Shown: positions 8,158 to 14,912 of the stretch, piece by piece
How the letters are laid out: every line of letters begins with the position of its first letter
Position numbering within the stretch: position 1 is the first letter of the stretch
NCBI GenBank assembly: GCA_041859945.1
Contig: JBFLGC010000057.1
Location: 1 to 16,708, forward strand
Direction of reading: 5' to 3'
From: Tetragenococcus sp041859945
Lineage (GTDB): Bacteria > Bacillota > Bacilli > Lactobacillales > Enterococcaceae
DNA: 16,708 bases
The notes under the pieces: generated by a model
Databases searched by the model: none
What the model was told of the DNA's origin: nothing
What the model saw: only the letters and a program-made list of their open reading frames with translations
Program-made: the position numbers and the translations under genes

Positions 8158-8186
8158 ATTTTACATAACTTCTCATTAATTTGCAA
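8158..8186 (-). promoter_or_regulatory. Promoter of oppA
   Basis: On the minus strand TTGCAA (8186-8181), a 17-base spacer and TAAAAT (8163-8158) lie about 45 bases before the oppA start. Two copies of TCATTAATTT (about 8173-8182 and 8194-8203), about 21 bases apart, flank the -35 box on the plus strand and could be regulator half-sites. I did not recognise a CodY-type box. Confidence 0.55.
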
Positions 8187-8278
8187 TCTTTTTTCATTAA
8201 TTTTTCGTTTATTTTTCATTTACTTATAGAAATATCATTTTAAATCTACTTTTGGTAGAAAATATTTTAAAAGCAACT

Positions 8279-8311
8279 AGAATTCCCTTACACTAATAGT
8301 AAGGAAGTTCT
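8279..8311 (+). promoter_or_regulatory. Imperfect hairpin upstream of the YdaT-like gene
   Basis: AGAATTCCCTTAC (8279-8291) pairs with GTAAGGAAGTTCT (8299-8311) in 11 of 13 positions, with a 7-base loop. No T-run follows, so it is not a standard terminator. It lies about 26 bases before the strong ribosome site at 8337-8347 and is either a leader structure or an operator dyad. No clear sigma-A promoter was found for this gene. Confidence 0.35.
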
Positions 8312-8352
8312 CTCGACCAGATAAATAGACCAATTAAAGGAGGTGACCAAAC

Positions 8353-8808
8353 ATGCCTTGGAATATGCAAGATTATCCAGTGACGTTTAAAAATTTAGAC
8401 CCTTTGATCCGCAAAAAGACCATCGATATCGGTAACGCCTTGTTGGCAAACAAATATCCAGAAGAACGGGCCATCCCGATTGCGATCAGCCAAGCCAAAG
8501 AATGGTACGAGAATACCTCGGACCAGGAGAGAAAACATTTTGAAAAGGAAGCCGCTCCTAAAAAGACGGACAAGCATGAAGTCGATAAAGGTTCAGAAAA
8601 ACTGATCGACTCTGATGTGACGGTCAAATATGTCGACAAAAAGTGGCAAGTAAAATCGGTCGGTGCTAAACGAGCATCTGACAGTTTTGCCAAAAAGCCT
8701 GATGCTGTCAGGCGTGGCAAAGAAATCGCCCAAAATAAAGGATCCAAATTGAACATTTACAAACAAAACGGTGAACTGCAACAAGATTTTGATTTTCATG
8801 CAAACTAA
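8353..8808 (+). CDS. YdaT-like DUF2188 protein (probable general stress protein)
   Basis: The product is a hydrophilic, Lys-rich, 151-residue cytoplasmic protein of unknown biochemical function. Residues 1-60 (MPWNMQDYP..., RAIPIAISQAKEWYE) resemble the N-terminal domain of B. subtilis YdaT. A charged linker occupies about 63-90. The last 60 residues fit DUF2188: a WQVKSVGAKRAS strand, an alpha-helical AVRRGKEIA, then LNIYKQNGELQ. YdaT belongs to the general stress group in Bacillus; extending that role here is inference. The ribosome site AAAGGAGGTGA (8337-8347), an almost full anti-16S match, precedes ATG 8353 at ideal spacing and predicts high expression. It is monocistronic, with a two-way terminator just after the stop. 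Confidence 0.82.
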   Translation: MPWNMQDYPVTFKNLDPLIRKKTIDIGNALLANKYPEERAIPIAISQAKEWYENTSDQERKHFEKEAAPKKTDKHEVDKGSEKLIDSDVTVKYVDKKWQVKSVGAKRASDSFAKKPDAVRRGKEIAQNKGSKLNIYKQNGELQQDFDFHAN

Positions 8809-8812
8809 ACAA

Positions 8813-8848
8813 AAAAGACGAAACAGCGTTCATACTGTTTCGTCTTTT
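8813..8848. terminator. Two-way terminator shared by the YdaT-like gene and the DUF72-HAD-PRA-PH operon
   Basis: AAAAGACGAAACAG (8813-8826) and CTGTTTCGTCTTTT (8835-8848) form a perfect 14-base-pair stem with an 8-base loop; U-runs are present in both directions. The TGA of the leftward PRA-PH-like gene lies in the loop (8830-8832), so its right arm also encodes the last residues of that protein. Confidence 0.93.
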
Positions 8849-9345
8849 GCTTGCCTTTGTCTTTTTAGTTCAGCTTTGATCCGCGGCTCTGGGGCTGCTT
8901 TTTCTTCCCAGTCAGCGGGTTTTAACACCTTATTGGTCACCGGATCATAGTGTGGTTTACCATCTGGAAATAATTTTTGCATATTCGCTTGGTGCACGAT
9001 CTCTAAGATTGGTTGGGGGTCGACACCCATCAAAGAAAACGAGCCATAACAAAAATATAACAAATCAGTGAGTGCATCCACTTGATCGACTAAGGGATCT
9101 GTGACAGAATGCTGTTTTCTCACTACTTTTTCCTGAGCCAAATCGATCGCTTGTCGTAAACTTTCGACCGCTTCAGTAAAAACTGCCCTATCATTATTAC
9201 TAGCTGCATACAAAAATTCCACCAACTCTTCTATTTTAAAACCGGCGCGATGACACGCCTCTTTAGTAGAAAAAGGTTGGGGCTGAGCTGGTCTTCTAGG
9301 ATCAAAAGTTTGATGAAAAGTTTCTGCTATTTGGAAAGGTTCCAT
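8830..9345 (-). CDS. MazG / phosphoribosyl-ATP pyrophosphohydrolase-like protein
   Basis: This is a 171-residue all-alpha protein of the nucleotide pyrophosphohydrolase (MazG/PRA-PH) superfamily, which usually cleaves nucleoside triphosphates or related nucleotides to the monophosphate with Mg2+. The metal-binding acidic motif is seen as EELVE at 39-43 and DQVDALTD at 87-94. The C-terminal stretch MQKLFPDGKPHYDP...NKVLKPADW is typical of this subgroup. No histidine genes are near, so a housecleaning role is likelier than histidine synthesis. Two in-frame ATGs occur: the one at 9351 touches the GGAGG ribosome site, while the one at 9345 has a 6-base spacing, so 9345 is chosen (MEPFQ...). The HAD gene stop lies 15 bases upstream, so the two are cotranscribed. 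The stop codon lies inside a terminator loop. Confidence 0.82.
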   Translation of the reverse strand: MEPFQIAETFHQTFDPRRPAQPQPFSTKEACHRAGFKIEELVEFLYAASNNDRAVFTEAVESLRQAIDLAQEKVVRKQHSVTDPLVDQVDALTDLLYFCYGSFSLMGVDPQPILEIVHQANMQKLFPDGKPHYDPVTNKVLKPADWEEKAAPEPRIKAELKRQRQAKDETV

Positions 9346-9360
9346 GTCCATCCTCCTCTT

Positions 9361-10200
9361 TTAATCGATCACTTGAAAATGACGCAAAGCATGAGCGATC
9401 CCGTCTTTATCATTTGTTAATGTCACATAATCGGCAGCCACTTTGGTTTCAGCCATCGCATTTCCCATTGCCACGCCGATCCCGGCTCCCTGGATCATTC
9501 CAATATCATTCAAATGATCACCAAAAACCATGACTTCCTCTGCTTTGATTTTTTTGGCCTCTAAAAAAGCTTCGTTGCCGACCAACTTCGATCCACCTTT
9601 AGGGACGATATCGACTGAATAAGGATTGGAGCGTTGGAAATCACAGTTTGGCAGAGTTCTTCGTAATTTTTGGGCCTCGTATTCGGCACTCAGTAACACA
9701 CACTGATAAATGGGTATATTCTTTAATCCCAGTTTTTGATAGCGATCCGATTTGCGCCGGGGACTATACTTTTGTAAAAACAATTTCATCCGTCGAATCG
9801 GAAACCATTTGGGCACAAAACGGATCAAATGGCGGATCGCACCACTTTCGCTGATCCGAACCGTCAAACTTCCGATCAAACGATCTTTGGTACCAAAAAC
9901 GATTTGCCGCGTTTTGCGATCCGAAAAAGCGATGATTTCATTTAAAACATTTTCTTCAAAAGGAAAGGCGCGGATGATTTCTGTTTCAGTATAGACAAAT
10001 TGTCCATTATAGGTCACGAACATATCCAGTGCCAGATCTTTTAAAATTTTTTGCACACTCATCGGACTGCGCCCCGTCGAAATACCACACAAAACGCCTC
10101 TACTTTGAGCCTGTTGAATAGCTTCCTTCGTTTTTTTAGTGATTTGCCCATTACTAGCTAACAAGGTCCCATCGATATCAAAAAAAATTGCTTTGATCAT
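9361..10200 (-). CDS. Cof-type HAD-IIB family hydrolase (sugar/nucleotide phosphatase)
   Basis: A 279-residue cytoplasmic phosphatase of the Cof/YbiV-like HAD group, expected to dephosphorylate sugar phosphates, flavin or nucleotide intermediates; substrate unknown. Motif I is FFDIDGTLL with nucleophile Asp8 and acid Asp10, motif II is in ISTGRSP, the motif III lysine is Lys201 in VPKGGSK, and motif IV is FGDHLNDIGM with Asp228 and Asp232. The large C2B-type cap lies between motifs II and III. The frame can be read from a TTG at 10215, but the ATG at 10200 aligns with the family start (MIKAIFFDIDG) and has GGAG 9 bases before it. It follows the DUF72 gene by 20 bases and precedes the MazG-like gene by 15, forming an operon. 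Confidence 0.9.
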   Translation of the reverse strand: MIKAIFFDIDGTLLASNGQITKKTKEAIQQAQSRGVLCGISTGRSPMSVQKILKDLALDMFVTYNGQFVYTETEIIRAFPFEENVLNEIIAFSDRKTRQIVFGTKDRLIGSLTVRISESGAIRHLIRFVPKWFPIRRMKLFLQKYSPRRKSDRYQKLGLKNIPIYQCVLLSAEYEAQKLRRTLPNCDFQRSNPYSVDIVPKGGSKLVGNEAFLEAKKIKAEEVMVFGDHLNDIGMIQGAGIGVAMGNAMAETKVAADYVTLTNDKDGIAHALRHFQVID

Positions 10201-10220
10201 CCTTTTTCGCTCCAATTTGT

Positions 10221-11048
10221 TCAGAAAAGCTCCATTTGACTAGGGTTCAAGCCATTAAATTCAAGTCCTAGACGTTTTTTCATTGCCAATGCATTAGCGG
10301 CCGCATCCCCACCCGCATTATTATTAAAAATCACACCGACTTCAGTTACTTTTTCGGCAACCGATTCGATCACCGTGGCAAGTTCCGTCATTTCTGCTTC
10401 ATTATAACAATAATTAGTCCGCAAGCGGCGCGCATCTGGTCCAGTCGCCGTCCACCCGCTATCATTACGTCCATGGAAACGGAAAAACAGCCGATCGTCA
10501 CTCGTGATCACAGGCATCAGTGGTACAGTCGACGATAATTTTTTAGGTTCATCCACAGCCACTAAAGAAAAATTCTCTTGGCGCATGAAATGAGTAGTCC
10601 CAGAAAGAAATTTCGCATCATACCAACTAGGATTACGAAATTCGACAGCCAATGGAAAGTCTTTAAAAAGTTTTTTTAAAAACCGTAAATAGTCTACATT
10701 TTCTTTCGTACAAGCAAAAAATGGTGGGAATTGTGCCAATAGACAAAATAGCTTGCTGGAACTTACCATTGGCTGCAAGTTTGTCATCGTTTGATCGGCC
10801 ATTTTTAACAACTGACCAGAATCAGCCTCTTGATGCTTGGTAAAGGTCTGATGGATCTTCATAATAAAACGAAAATCAGCTGGCACTTGGTCGACCCACT
10901 TTTGAATGTGTGCAAGCGTTGGGACCGAATAAAAACCGGTATCCATTTCGACCAGTGGGAAATAACCGGCATATTCATAAAGTGTTGTCTCTTTTTTCCC
11001 CGTCAGACTTTCATGCTCGCTAAAACTAGTACACCCGATCCGGATCAT
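10221..11048 (-). CDS. DUF72 (YecE/YunF-like) protein
   Basis: A 275-residue protein of the DUF72 family, which has a TIM-barrel-like fold and no firmly established biochemical activity. Family signatures are the start MIRIGCTSFSEHE, the early YFPLVEMDTGFYSVP, FRFIMKIHQTFTKH, AVEFRNPSWYD, FRFHGRN and the late GVIFNNNAGGDAAANA. Its length is typical. The ATG at 11048 follows AAAGGGGAAAG. It is the first gene of a three-gene leftward operon with the HAD phosphatase and MazG-like protein, driven by the promoter at 11076-11104. The neighbourhood suggests metabolite housecleaning or repair, but this is inference only. Confidence 0.9.
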   Translation of the reverse strand: MIRIGCTSFSEHESLTGKKETTLYEYAGYFPLVEMDTGFYSVPTLAHIQKWVDQVPADFRFIMKIHQTFTKHQEADSGQLLKMADQTMTNLQPMVSSSKLFCLLAQFPPFFACTKENVDYLRFLKKLFKDFPLAVEFRNPSWYDAKFLSGTTHFMRQENFSLVAVDEPKKLSSTVPLMPVITSDDRLFFRFHGRNDSGWTATGPDARRLRTNYCYNEAEMTELATVIESVAEKVTEVGVIFNNNAGGDAAANALAMKKRLGLEFNGLNPSQMELF

Positions 11049-11075
11049 GTTCTTTCCCCTTTCGCCTTTGCAATA

Positions 11076-11104
11076 ATTATACGTATTTTATTTAGAATTA
11101 GCAA
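11076..11104 (-). promoter_or_regulatory. Promoter of the DUF72-HAD-PRA-PH operon
   Basis: Minus strand: TTGCTA (11104-11099), 17-base spacer, perfect TATAAT (11081-11076), giving a short leader of about 20 bases before the DUF72 ATG. Confidence 0.72.
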
Positions 11105-11177
11105 CTCCCTCAGCCATCTTCAAAAAAAGATCGTCTGTTCCGACAAAAAATTCATTTCTTTTCTACATAATGAACAT

Positions 11178-11376
11178 AGACTTTTACTTGTAGTTGATTC
11201 TCAAGTATTCAATACAAACTCGCCCTACTTATATTTGATTCGCTAGTATTCAATACAGATTCGCTATACTTATATTCGATTCGCGAGTATTCAATACAAA
11301 CTCGCCCTACCTATATTCGATTCTCAAGTATTCAATACAGACTCGCTATACTTGTAGATCATTCTTAAGTATCGAG
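11178..11376. repeat. Array of 41-bp tandem repeats with palindromic GTATTCAATAC cores
   Basis: Four abutting 41-bp units start at 11196, 11237, 11278 and 11319, flanked by a partial unit on each side (about 11178-11195 and 11360-11376). Positions 9-21 of every full unit are the invariant AGTATTCAATACA, containing the palindrome GTATTCAATAC at 11205, 11246, 11287 and 11328. Units 1 and 3 share AAACTCGCCCTAC, while units 2 and 4 share a CGCTATAC version, so the array probably grew as an 82-bp dimer. Units 1 and 2 agree at 34 of 41 positions, units 1 and 3 at 37. There are no spacers. The period is close to four helical turns, so the palindromes would face the same side. The array fills most of the gap between divergent DUF72 and ansA, and its function is unknown. 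Confidence 0.92.
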
Positions 11377-11486
11377 CACCAGTCACGCTTAAATGGTACC
11401 TGCTTCTTTTATTAGCACTTACCGTTTTTTTTGCTTTCCTTTCGCGACATTTTCCGCTAAACTTTAGCTAGAAAAGAGGAATGGTC

Positions 11487-12455
11487 ATGAAAAATATCTT
11501 AGTTTTACATACAGGTGGCACGATCGCCATGAAAGAAGATGCCCAAACCGGCAAAGTCAGCCCTGAAAAAGCGAATCCTTTAGTATCTGCCTCACTGAAA
11601 CTTCCCAAAGATGTGCAGCTAACCGTAGAAGAAATCTTCAATCTGCCTAGCCCCCACATCACACCTAAACATATGCTTCAACTAAAAAATCGCATCCAGC
11701 AAGCTATTACCGAAAATTACACGGGCATCGTGATTACCCATGGCACCGATACACTTGAGGAAACGGCCTTTTTCCTAGATACGACCATTGGTGATAAGCT
11801 ACCTATCGTAATCACTGGAGCGATGCGTTCCAGTAATGAAGTCGGTAGCGATGGCCTTTACAACTACGAAAGCGCGATCCGTGTCGCTAGTTGTCCTGAC
11901 TCGATTGGTAAAGGAGTACTGGTCGTGATGAATGACGAGATCCATTCTGCTCGCTATGTGACCAAAACGCATACGACAAATGTGGCCACTTTTAGAACAC
12001 CGACACTTGGTCCAGTTGGTTTGATCACCAAAAGCCATATCCAGTTCATGCAAATGTTAGTCGCAACGAAACACTTAGATGTCGAAAGTGTCGACGGTGC
12101 GATTCCTATCATCAAAGCCTACGCGGGTATGCAATCGGATCTTCTTGACATATTAGCAAAAGGCAATCTAGACGGGCTTGTCATCGAAGCGCTCGGTGCC
12201 GGGAATTTGCCACCAGAAACGCTCCTCCCTTTGCAAAAGATGTTGGCGCGAAATATTCCTATCGTCCTCGTTTCTCGCTGTTTCAATGGTCTAGCCGAAC
12301 CGGTCTACGATTATCCTGGTGGTGGTAAAGAATTACAGCAAATGGGCATCATTTTTTGTAATAATCTCAATAGTCAAAAGGCCCGGATCAAGCTTCTCAT
12401 CGCCCACAATCGAAAATTATCAAAGTCTGCTCTGAGTGATTTTATGCAAAATTAG
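11487..12455 (+). CDS. ansA: Type I L-asparaginase
   Basis: It hydrolyses L-asparagine to aspartate and ammonia in the cytoplasm. It has 322 residues with no signal peptide, as in cytosolic type I enzymes. The first catalytic threonine is Thr12 in HTGGTIAM; the second motif is THGTDTLEET with Thr87-Asp88; SARYVTKTHTTNVATFRTP carries the conserved Ser/Lys region. Two ATGs lie two codons apart: that at 11481 directly touches AGAGGA (11475-11480), so the one at 11487, 6 bases from the ribosome site, is preferred. It is monocistronic, with the 41-bp repeat array about 110 bases upstream and a two-way terminator downstream. No convincing promoter hexamers were found between the array and the start (TAAACT near 11457 is a weak -10 candidate). 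Confidence 0.93.
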   Translation: MKNILVLHTGGTIAMKEDAQTGKVSPEKANPLVSASLKLPKDVQLTVEEIFNLPSPHITPKHMLQLKNRIQQAITENYTGIVITHGTDTLEETAFFLDTTIGDKLPIVITGAMRSSNEVGSDGLYNYESAIRVASCPDSIGKGVLVVMNDEIHSARYVTKTHTTNVATFRTPTLGPVGLITKSHIQFMQMLVATKHLDVESVDGAIPIIKAYAGMQSDLLDILAKGNLDGLVIEALGAGNLPPETLLPLQKMLARNIPIVLVSRCFNGLAEPVYDYPGGGKELQQMGIIFCNNLNSQKARIKLLIAHNRKLSKSALSDFMQN

Positions 12456-12550
12456 AGAAAAAGTCAGCCGAACTTTGGGATTTGGTTTAAGCATATCCAC
12501 AAAATGATCGGACTGAAAAAATACTTCTCTTGATTTACAGCACTATATCT

Positions 12551-12601
12551 CGCTTAAAAAAGCAAGGCCATACCATAGTAATGTCTCAGAGATTTTAAGC
12601 G
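12551..12601. other. Inverted repeat downstream of ansA
   Basis: CGCTTAAAA (12551-12559) and TTTTAAGCG (12593-12601) are perfect 9-base inverted repeats with a 33-base gap, in the 180-base stretch between the ansA stop and the real terminator. The long loop and lack of a T-run argue against a terminator. Nothing else was recognised in this stretch. Confidence 0.25.
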
Positions 12602-12635
12602 TTCCTACAAATTTGCAACCAAACGACATAAATTC

Positions 12636-12668
12636 AAAAAATCGCGAATTTATCATTCGCGATTTTTT
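12636..12668. terminator. Convergent two-way terminator of ansA and the acyl-ACP thioesterase
   Basis: AAAAAATCGCGAA (12636-12648) and TTCGCGATTTTTT (12656-12668) form a perfect 13-base-pair stem with a 7-base loop and U-runs in both directions. Its right edge touches the TAA of the leftward thioesterase gene (12668-12670). Confidence 0.93.
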
Positions 12669-13405
12669 TATCTTTTGGTCCATTTTATTTCGGCTTCGCA
12701 ACATTTTGTTTGACCGATCATAATGGCATGTAATGTTTTCATCTCTTCATCCGTCGGTAAGATCTCGTACTGACTTTCCACCTGATTGCCGTATTCAACT
12801 TCTTTATCAAAGCGGATATTGATATAGGTGGGTGCGTAAGTGGTCAAGAAATCATAATCCAAGCACTCGATGATCCAATTGAAATACACGGAATTATTGA
12901 CATGATGATTGCTATCGATGTCATAAAAACGGACTCTAAAGGGGACACTTTGTGGTTCTTCTAAGATAGGGATCTTAGGAACACGTTTGATTTTCATTAT
13001 TTTTTCACATTCGTAAGGTGCGATGATTTCTTCCGTCACACTACTTATTTTGCGTGTTGTATAATCCATCAAGGCAAAGATAGATTCTACGCGGACGAGT
13101 TCTTCTCCTGCTTCTGTCTCGATCCAAAAATTCCGGTAGCAAAAGAACTTGTTGTAGGTCGTTGCTTGCGTCGAAACCAAGATCTTTTCATCGACTTTGG
13201 GCAAACGCGTCAAAAAGACTTCGTACTGAGTCAAGATCCAGGTCACGCCGAAACGATGCACAAAATCTGACCCCCGATTTAAAGAATCCGATTGTTCTTC
13301 AGAAACTTTGATGATCACAGCGATCATAGCTGAAAGTTTCATCGTGCCATTGACATCACATTCATAATAAGGAACTTCATAAGGTATTGTATACTTTGCT
13401 GACAA
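12668..13405 (-). CDS. Acyl-ACP thioesterase (FatA/FatB family)
   Basis: It hydrolyses acyl-acyl-carrier-protein thioesters to release free fatty acids in the cytoplasm. The protein has 245 residues forming two hot-dog domains, a typical length for bacterial members. Domain 1 has YECDVNGTMKLSAMIAVIIK at about 15-34; domain 2 carries the catalytic region YDIDSNHHVNNSVYFNWIIE at 161-180, with Asp164, Asn166 and His168 matching the D-x-N-x-H pattern. The start is a TTG at 13405: GAAGGAGG lies 7 bases before it and no suitable ATG is nearby. It has its own extended -10 promoter lying close to the end of the broken sstT. The terminator overlaps the stop. Chain-length preference cannot be told from the sequence. 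Confidence 0.9.
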   Translation of the reverse strand: MSAKYTIPYEVPYYECDVNGTMKLSAMIAVIIKVSEEQSDSLNRGSDFVHRFGVTWILTQYEVFLTRLPKVDEKILVSTQATTYNKFFCYRNFWIETEAGEELVRVESIFALMDYTTRKISSVTEEIIAPYECEKIMKIKRVPKIPILEEPQSVPFRVRFYDIDSNHHVNNSVYFNWIIECLDYDFLTTYAPTYINIRFDKEVEYGNQVESQYEILPTDEEMKTLHAIMIGQTKCCEAEIKWTKR

Positions 13406-13437
13406 GAGACTTCCTCCTTCATTGAAACTTCCCTTTT

Positions 13438-13446
13438 AGTATAACA
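13438..13446 (-). promoter_or_regulatory. Extended -10 promoter of the acyl-ACP thioesterase gene
   Basis: The minus strand shows TGTTATACT, a TGN extension with TATACT (one change from consensus), about 33 bases before the TTG start. No good -35 is seen at 17 bases, where the sequence is already the end of sstT. No terminator separates sstT from this gene. Confidence 0.5.
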
Positions 13447-13455
13447 GAATCGAAT

Positions 13456-14764
13456 TTATTTTGCCTTAGCTTCTTTTACTCTTTGCGAAATATTTACTTC
13501 ATGTCCTGCTTTCTTTAAATCATAAAACTCGGCGACGGCAGTAAAGACGAGATCACTAGCAGAGTTTAACGCCGTTTCGACCGAATCTTGGATCACGCCG
13601 ATAATAAAACCGACACCGACAACTTGCATAGCGATATCATTGGAAATATTGAACAAACTACAAGCTAATGGGATCAAAAGTAAACTACCACCAGCGATCC
13701 CAGAAACGCCAGTTGAAGCCAGTGCTGATAATAAGCATAGTAAAAAGGCCAAAACAAACGGCACTTGGATCCCTAGCGTATGGGCTGTGGCCAACGTCAT
13801 CAAAGAAATCGTGATCGCCGCGCCTCCACTATTAGCCGTAGCGCCTAATGGGATCGAAACAGAATAGGATTGTTCTGATAAGCCTAACTTTTTACACAAA
13901 GCCATATTTATCGGGATATTCACCGCTGAACTACGCGTGAAAAAGGCCGGTATCCCACTTTGTTTTAAGCAATATAGATTGAGTGGGTAAGGATTTTGGC
14001 GTAACAAAAATGGCCGTTATCCAACTTTTTTTTAAGAAATATTGATTGTGTGGTTATGTATTTTGGCTTAAAAAAATAAAAGTAATCAACGTATAAACGA
14101 CTAGACCTACAAAAAGCATGGTCCCAACAACTAAAAGAATCAAGCGGCCATAGTCGATAAGACCTTTGATACCAATTTGTGCAACGGAACGATAGACTAA
14201 CCCGATGATCCCCAGTGGTACAAATAAAATGATCAATTGAACCACATTTTGCACACCATTGGTCAAATCTTTCAGGACCTCTTTTGTATGACTGCCCGCA
14301 TGACGCAAGGTAAAACCAAACAAGCAGCCCCAAAAAAGCAAAGCTAAGTAACTCCCTTCAATGATTGCCTGGACCGGATTCATGACAGCATCAGTCAAAA
14401 TATCGGTCAAGATTTTGGTCAAACTTTGTGGCGCCGCTTGTTCGATCGTCACATTCGGTAAGACAATGTTTACGGGAAATAGATAAGCCGCAAAAACAGC
14501 AGTCAATGCCGCAATGAAGGTCGCAAACAAATACAAGACAATGACCGTTTTCATGTGCGTTTTTTGGCCTTCTTCTTGTTGCGCCAAAGAATCGATGATC
14601 AAAATAAAGACTAATAAGGGCGCGATTGCTTTTAAAGCATTGATGAAAAGATCGCCTAAGATCCCTATCGCCGTCCAAGCAGGAACGACCATTCCTAAAA
14701 TGGCTCCAATAATAATACCAATCATAATTTTTTGGATCAATGTCATCCGTTTCAAAATTTTCAT
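13456..14764 (-). pseudogene. sstT: Broken sodium:serine/threonine symporter SstT
   Basis: SstT is a dicarboxylate/amino acid:cation symporter family membrane protein importing serine and threonine with sodium. The gene starts at ATG 14764 (GGAGG 5 bases before it; MKILKRMTLIQKIMIG). It reads about 231 family-like residues with several membrane segments, then meets a TAA at 14054-14056. The remaining family sequence (RQNPYPLNLYCLKQSGIPAFFTRSSAV..., including SIPLGAT and GGSLLLIPLACSLFNISNDI) continues in another frame to 13456. The break is a 67-bp tandem duplication (13943-14076). Removing one unit makes 1242 bases, or 413 residues, matching normal SstT length, and joins the two halves exactly as in SstT. 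So this was an intact gene disrupted by one event; a TTG-started downstream fragment is unlikely to be functional. An assembly error is the main alternative. Confidence 0.9.
13943..14076. repeat. Diverged 67-bp tandem duplication inside sstT
   Basis: Two abutting 67-bp copies, 13943-14009 and 14010-14076, match at 55 of 67 positions. All 12 differences are transversions, and in each the copy at 14010-14076 has A or T. The copy at 13943-14009 encodes the conserved SstT residues and is taken as ancestral. The other copy encodes, in the sstT frame, SQNT, stop, PHNQYFLKKSWITA. T-tracts on the coding strand border both ends, suggesting slippage or template switching. 67 is not a multiple of three, so a frameshift is added to the stop. 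Confidence 0.9.
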
Positions 14765-14864
14765 AAGAACCTCCAATAATCTTTTTCATAGAATTTTAAT
14801 GAATACCTACCAATAAAAATCGAATATTGAAGTTATTTTACCACAAATATGCCAAGTAGAATAT

Positions 14865-14898
14865 AAAAAAATGAGAAAAGCACACGCACTTTTCTCAT
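14865..14898 (-). terminator. Rho-independent terminator of tcyP
   Basis: Minus strand: ATGAGAAAAG (14898-14889) pairs with CTTTTCTCAT (14880-14871) as a perfect 10-base-pair stem with an 8-base loop, followed by a run of T (TTTTTTATAT). It begins about 15 bases after the tcyP stop. Confidence 0.85.
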
Positions 14899-14912
14899 TT
14901 TATCATTTATTT

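Noticed and set aside
8373..8756. 127-codon leftward ORF opposite the YdaT-like gene
   Set aside because: It lies fully antisense to a well-supported gene with a near-perfect ribosome site, and its translation shows no family features.
11196..11359. CRISPR array
   Set aside because: The 41-bp units abut with no unique spacers, and no cas genes are present; they are plain tandem repeats.
12456..12524. Read-through extension of AnsA after its TAG (about 22 sense codons)
   Set aside because: The 322-residue product already has the normal length of type I asparaginases, so the open stretch after the stop is probably chance.
13456..14007. Separate 183-codon gene starting at a TTG
   Set aside because: It is the downstream part of sstT: the start lies in the duplication junction, there is no ribosome site, and removing one 67-bp unit fuses it in frame with the upstream part.
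13943..14076. Diversity-generating retroelement template/variable pair
   Set aside because: The copies are in tandem, no reverse transcriptase is present, and changes are not limited to adenines; they affect C, T and G on the coding strand.
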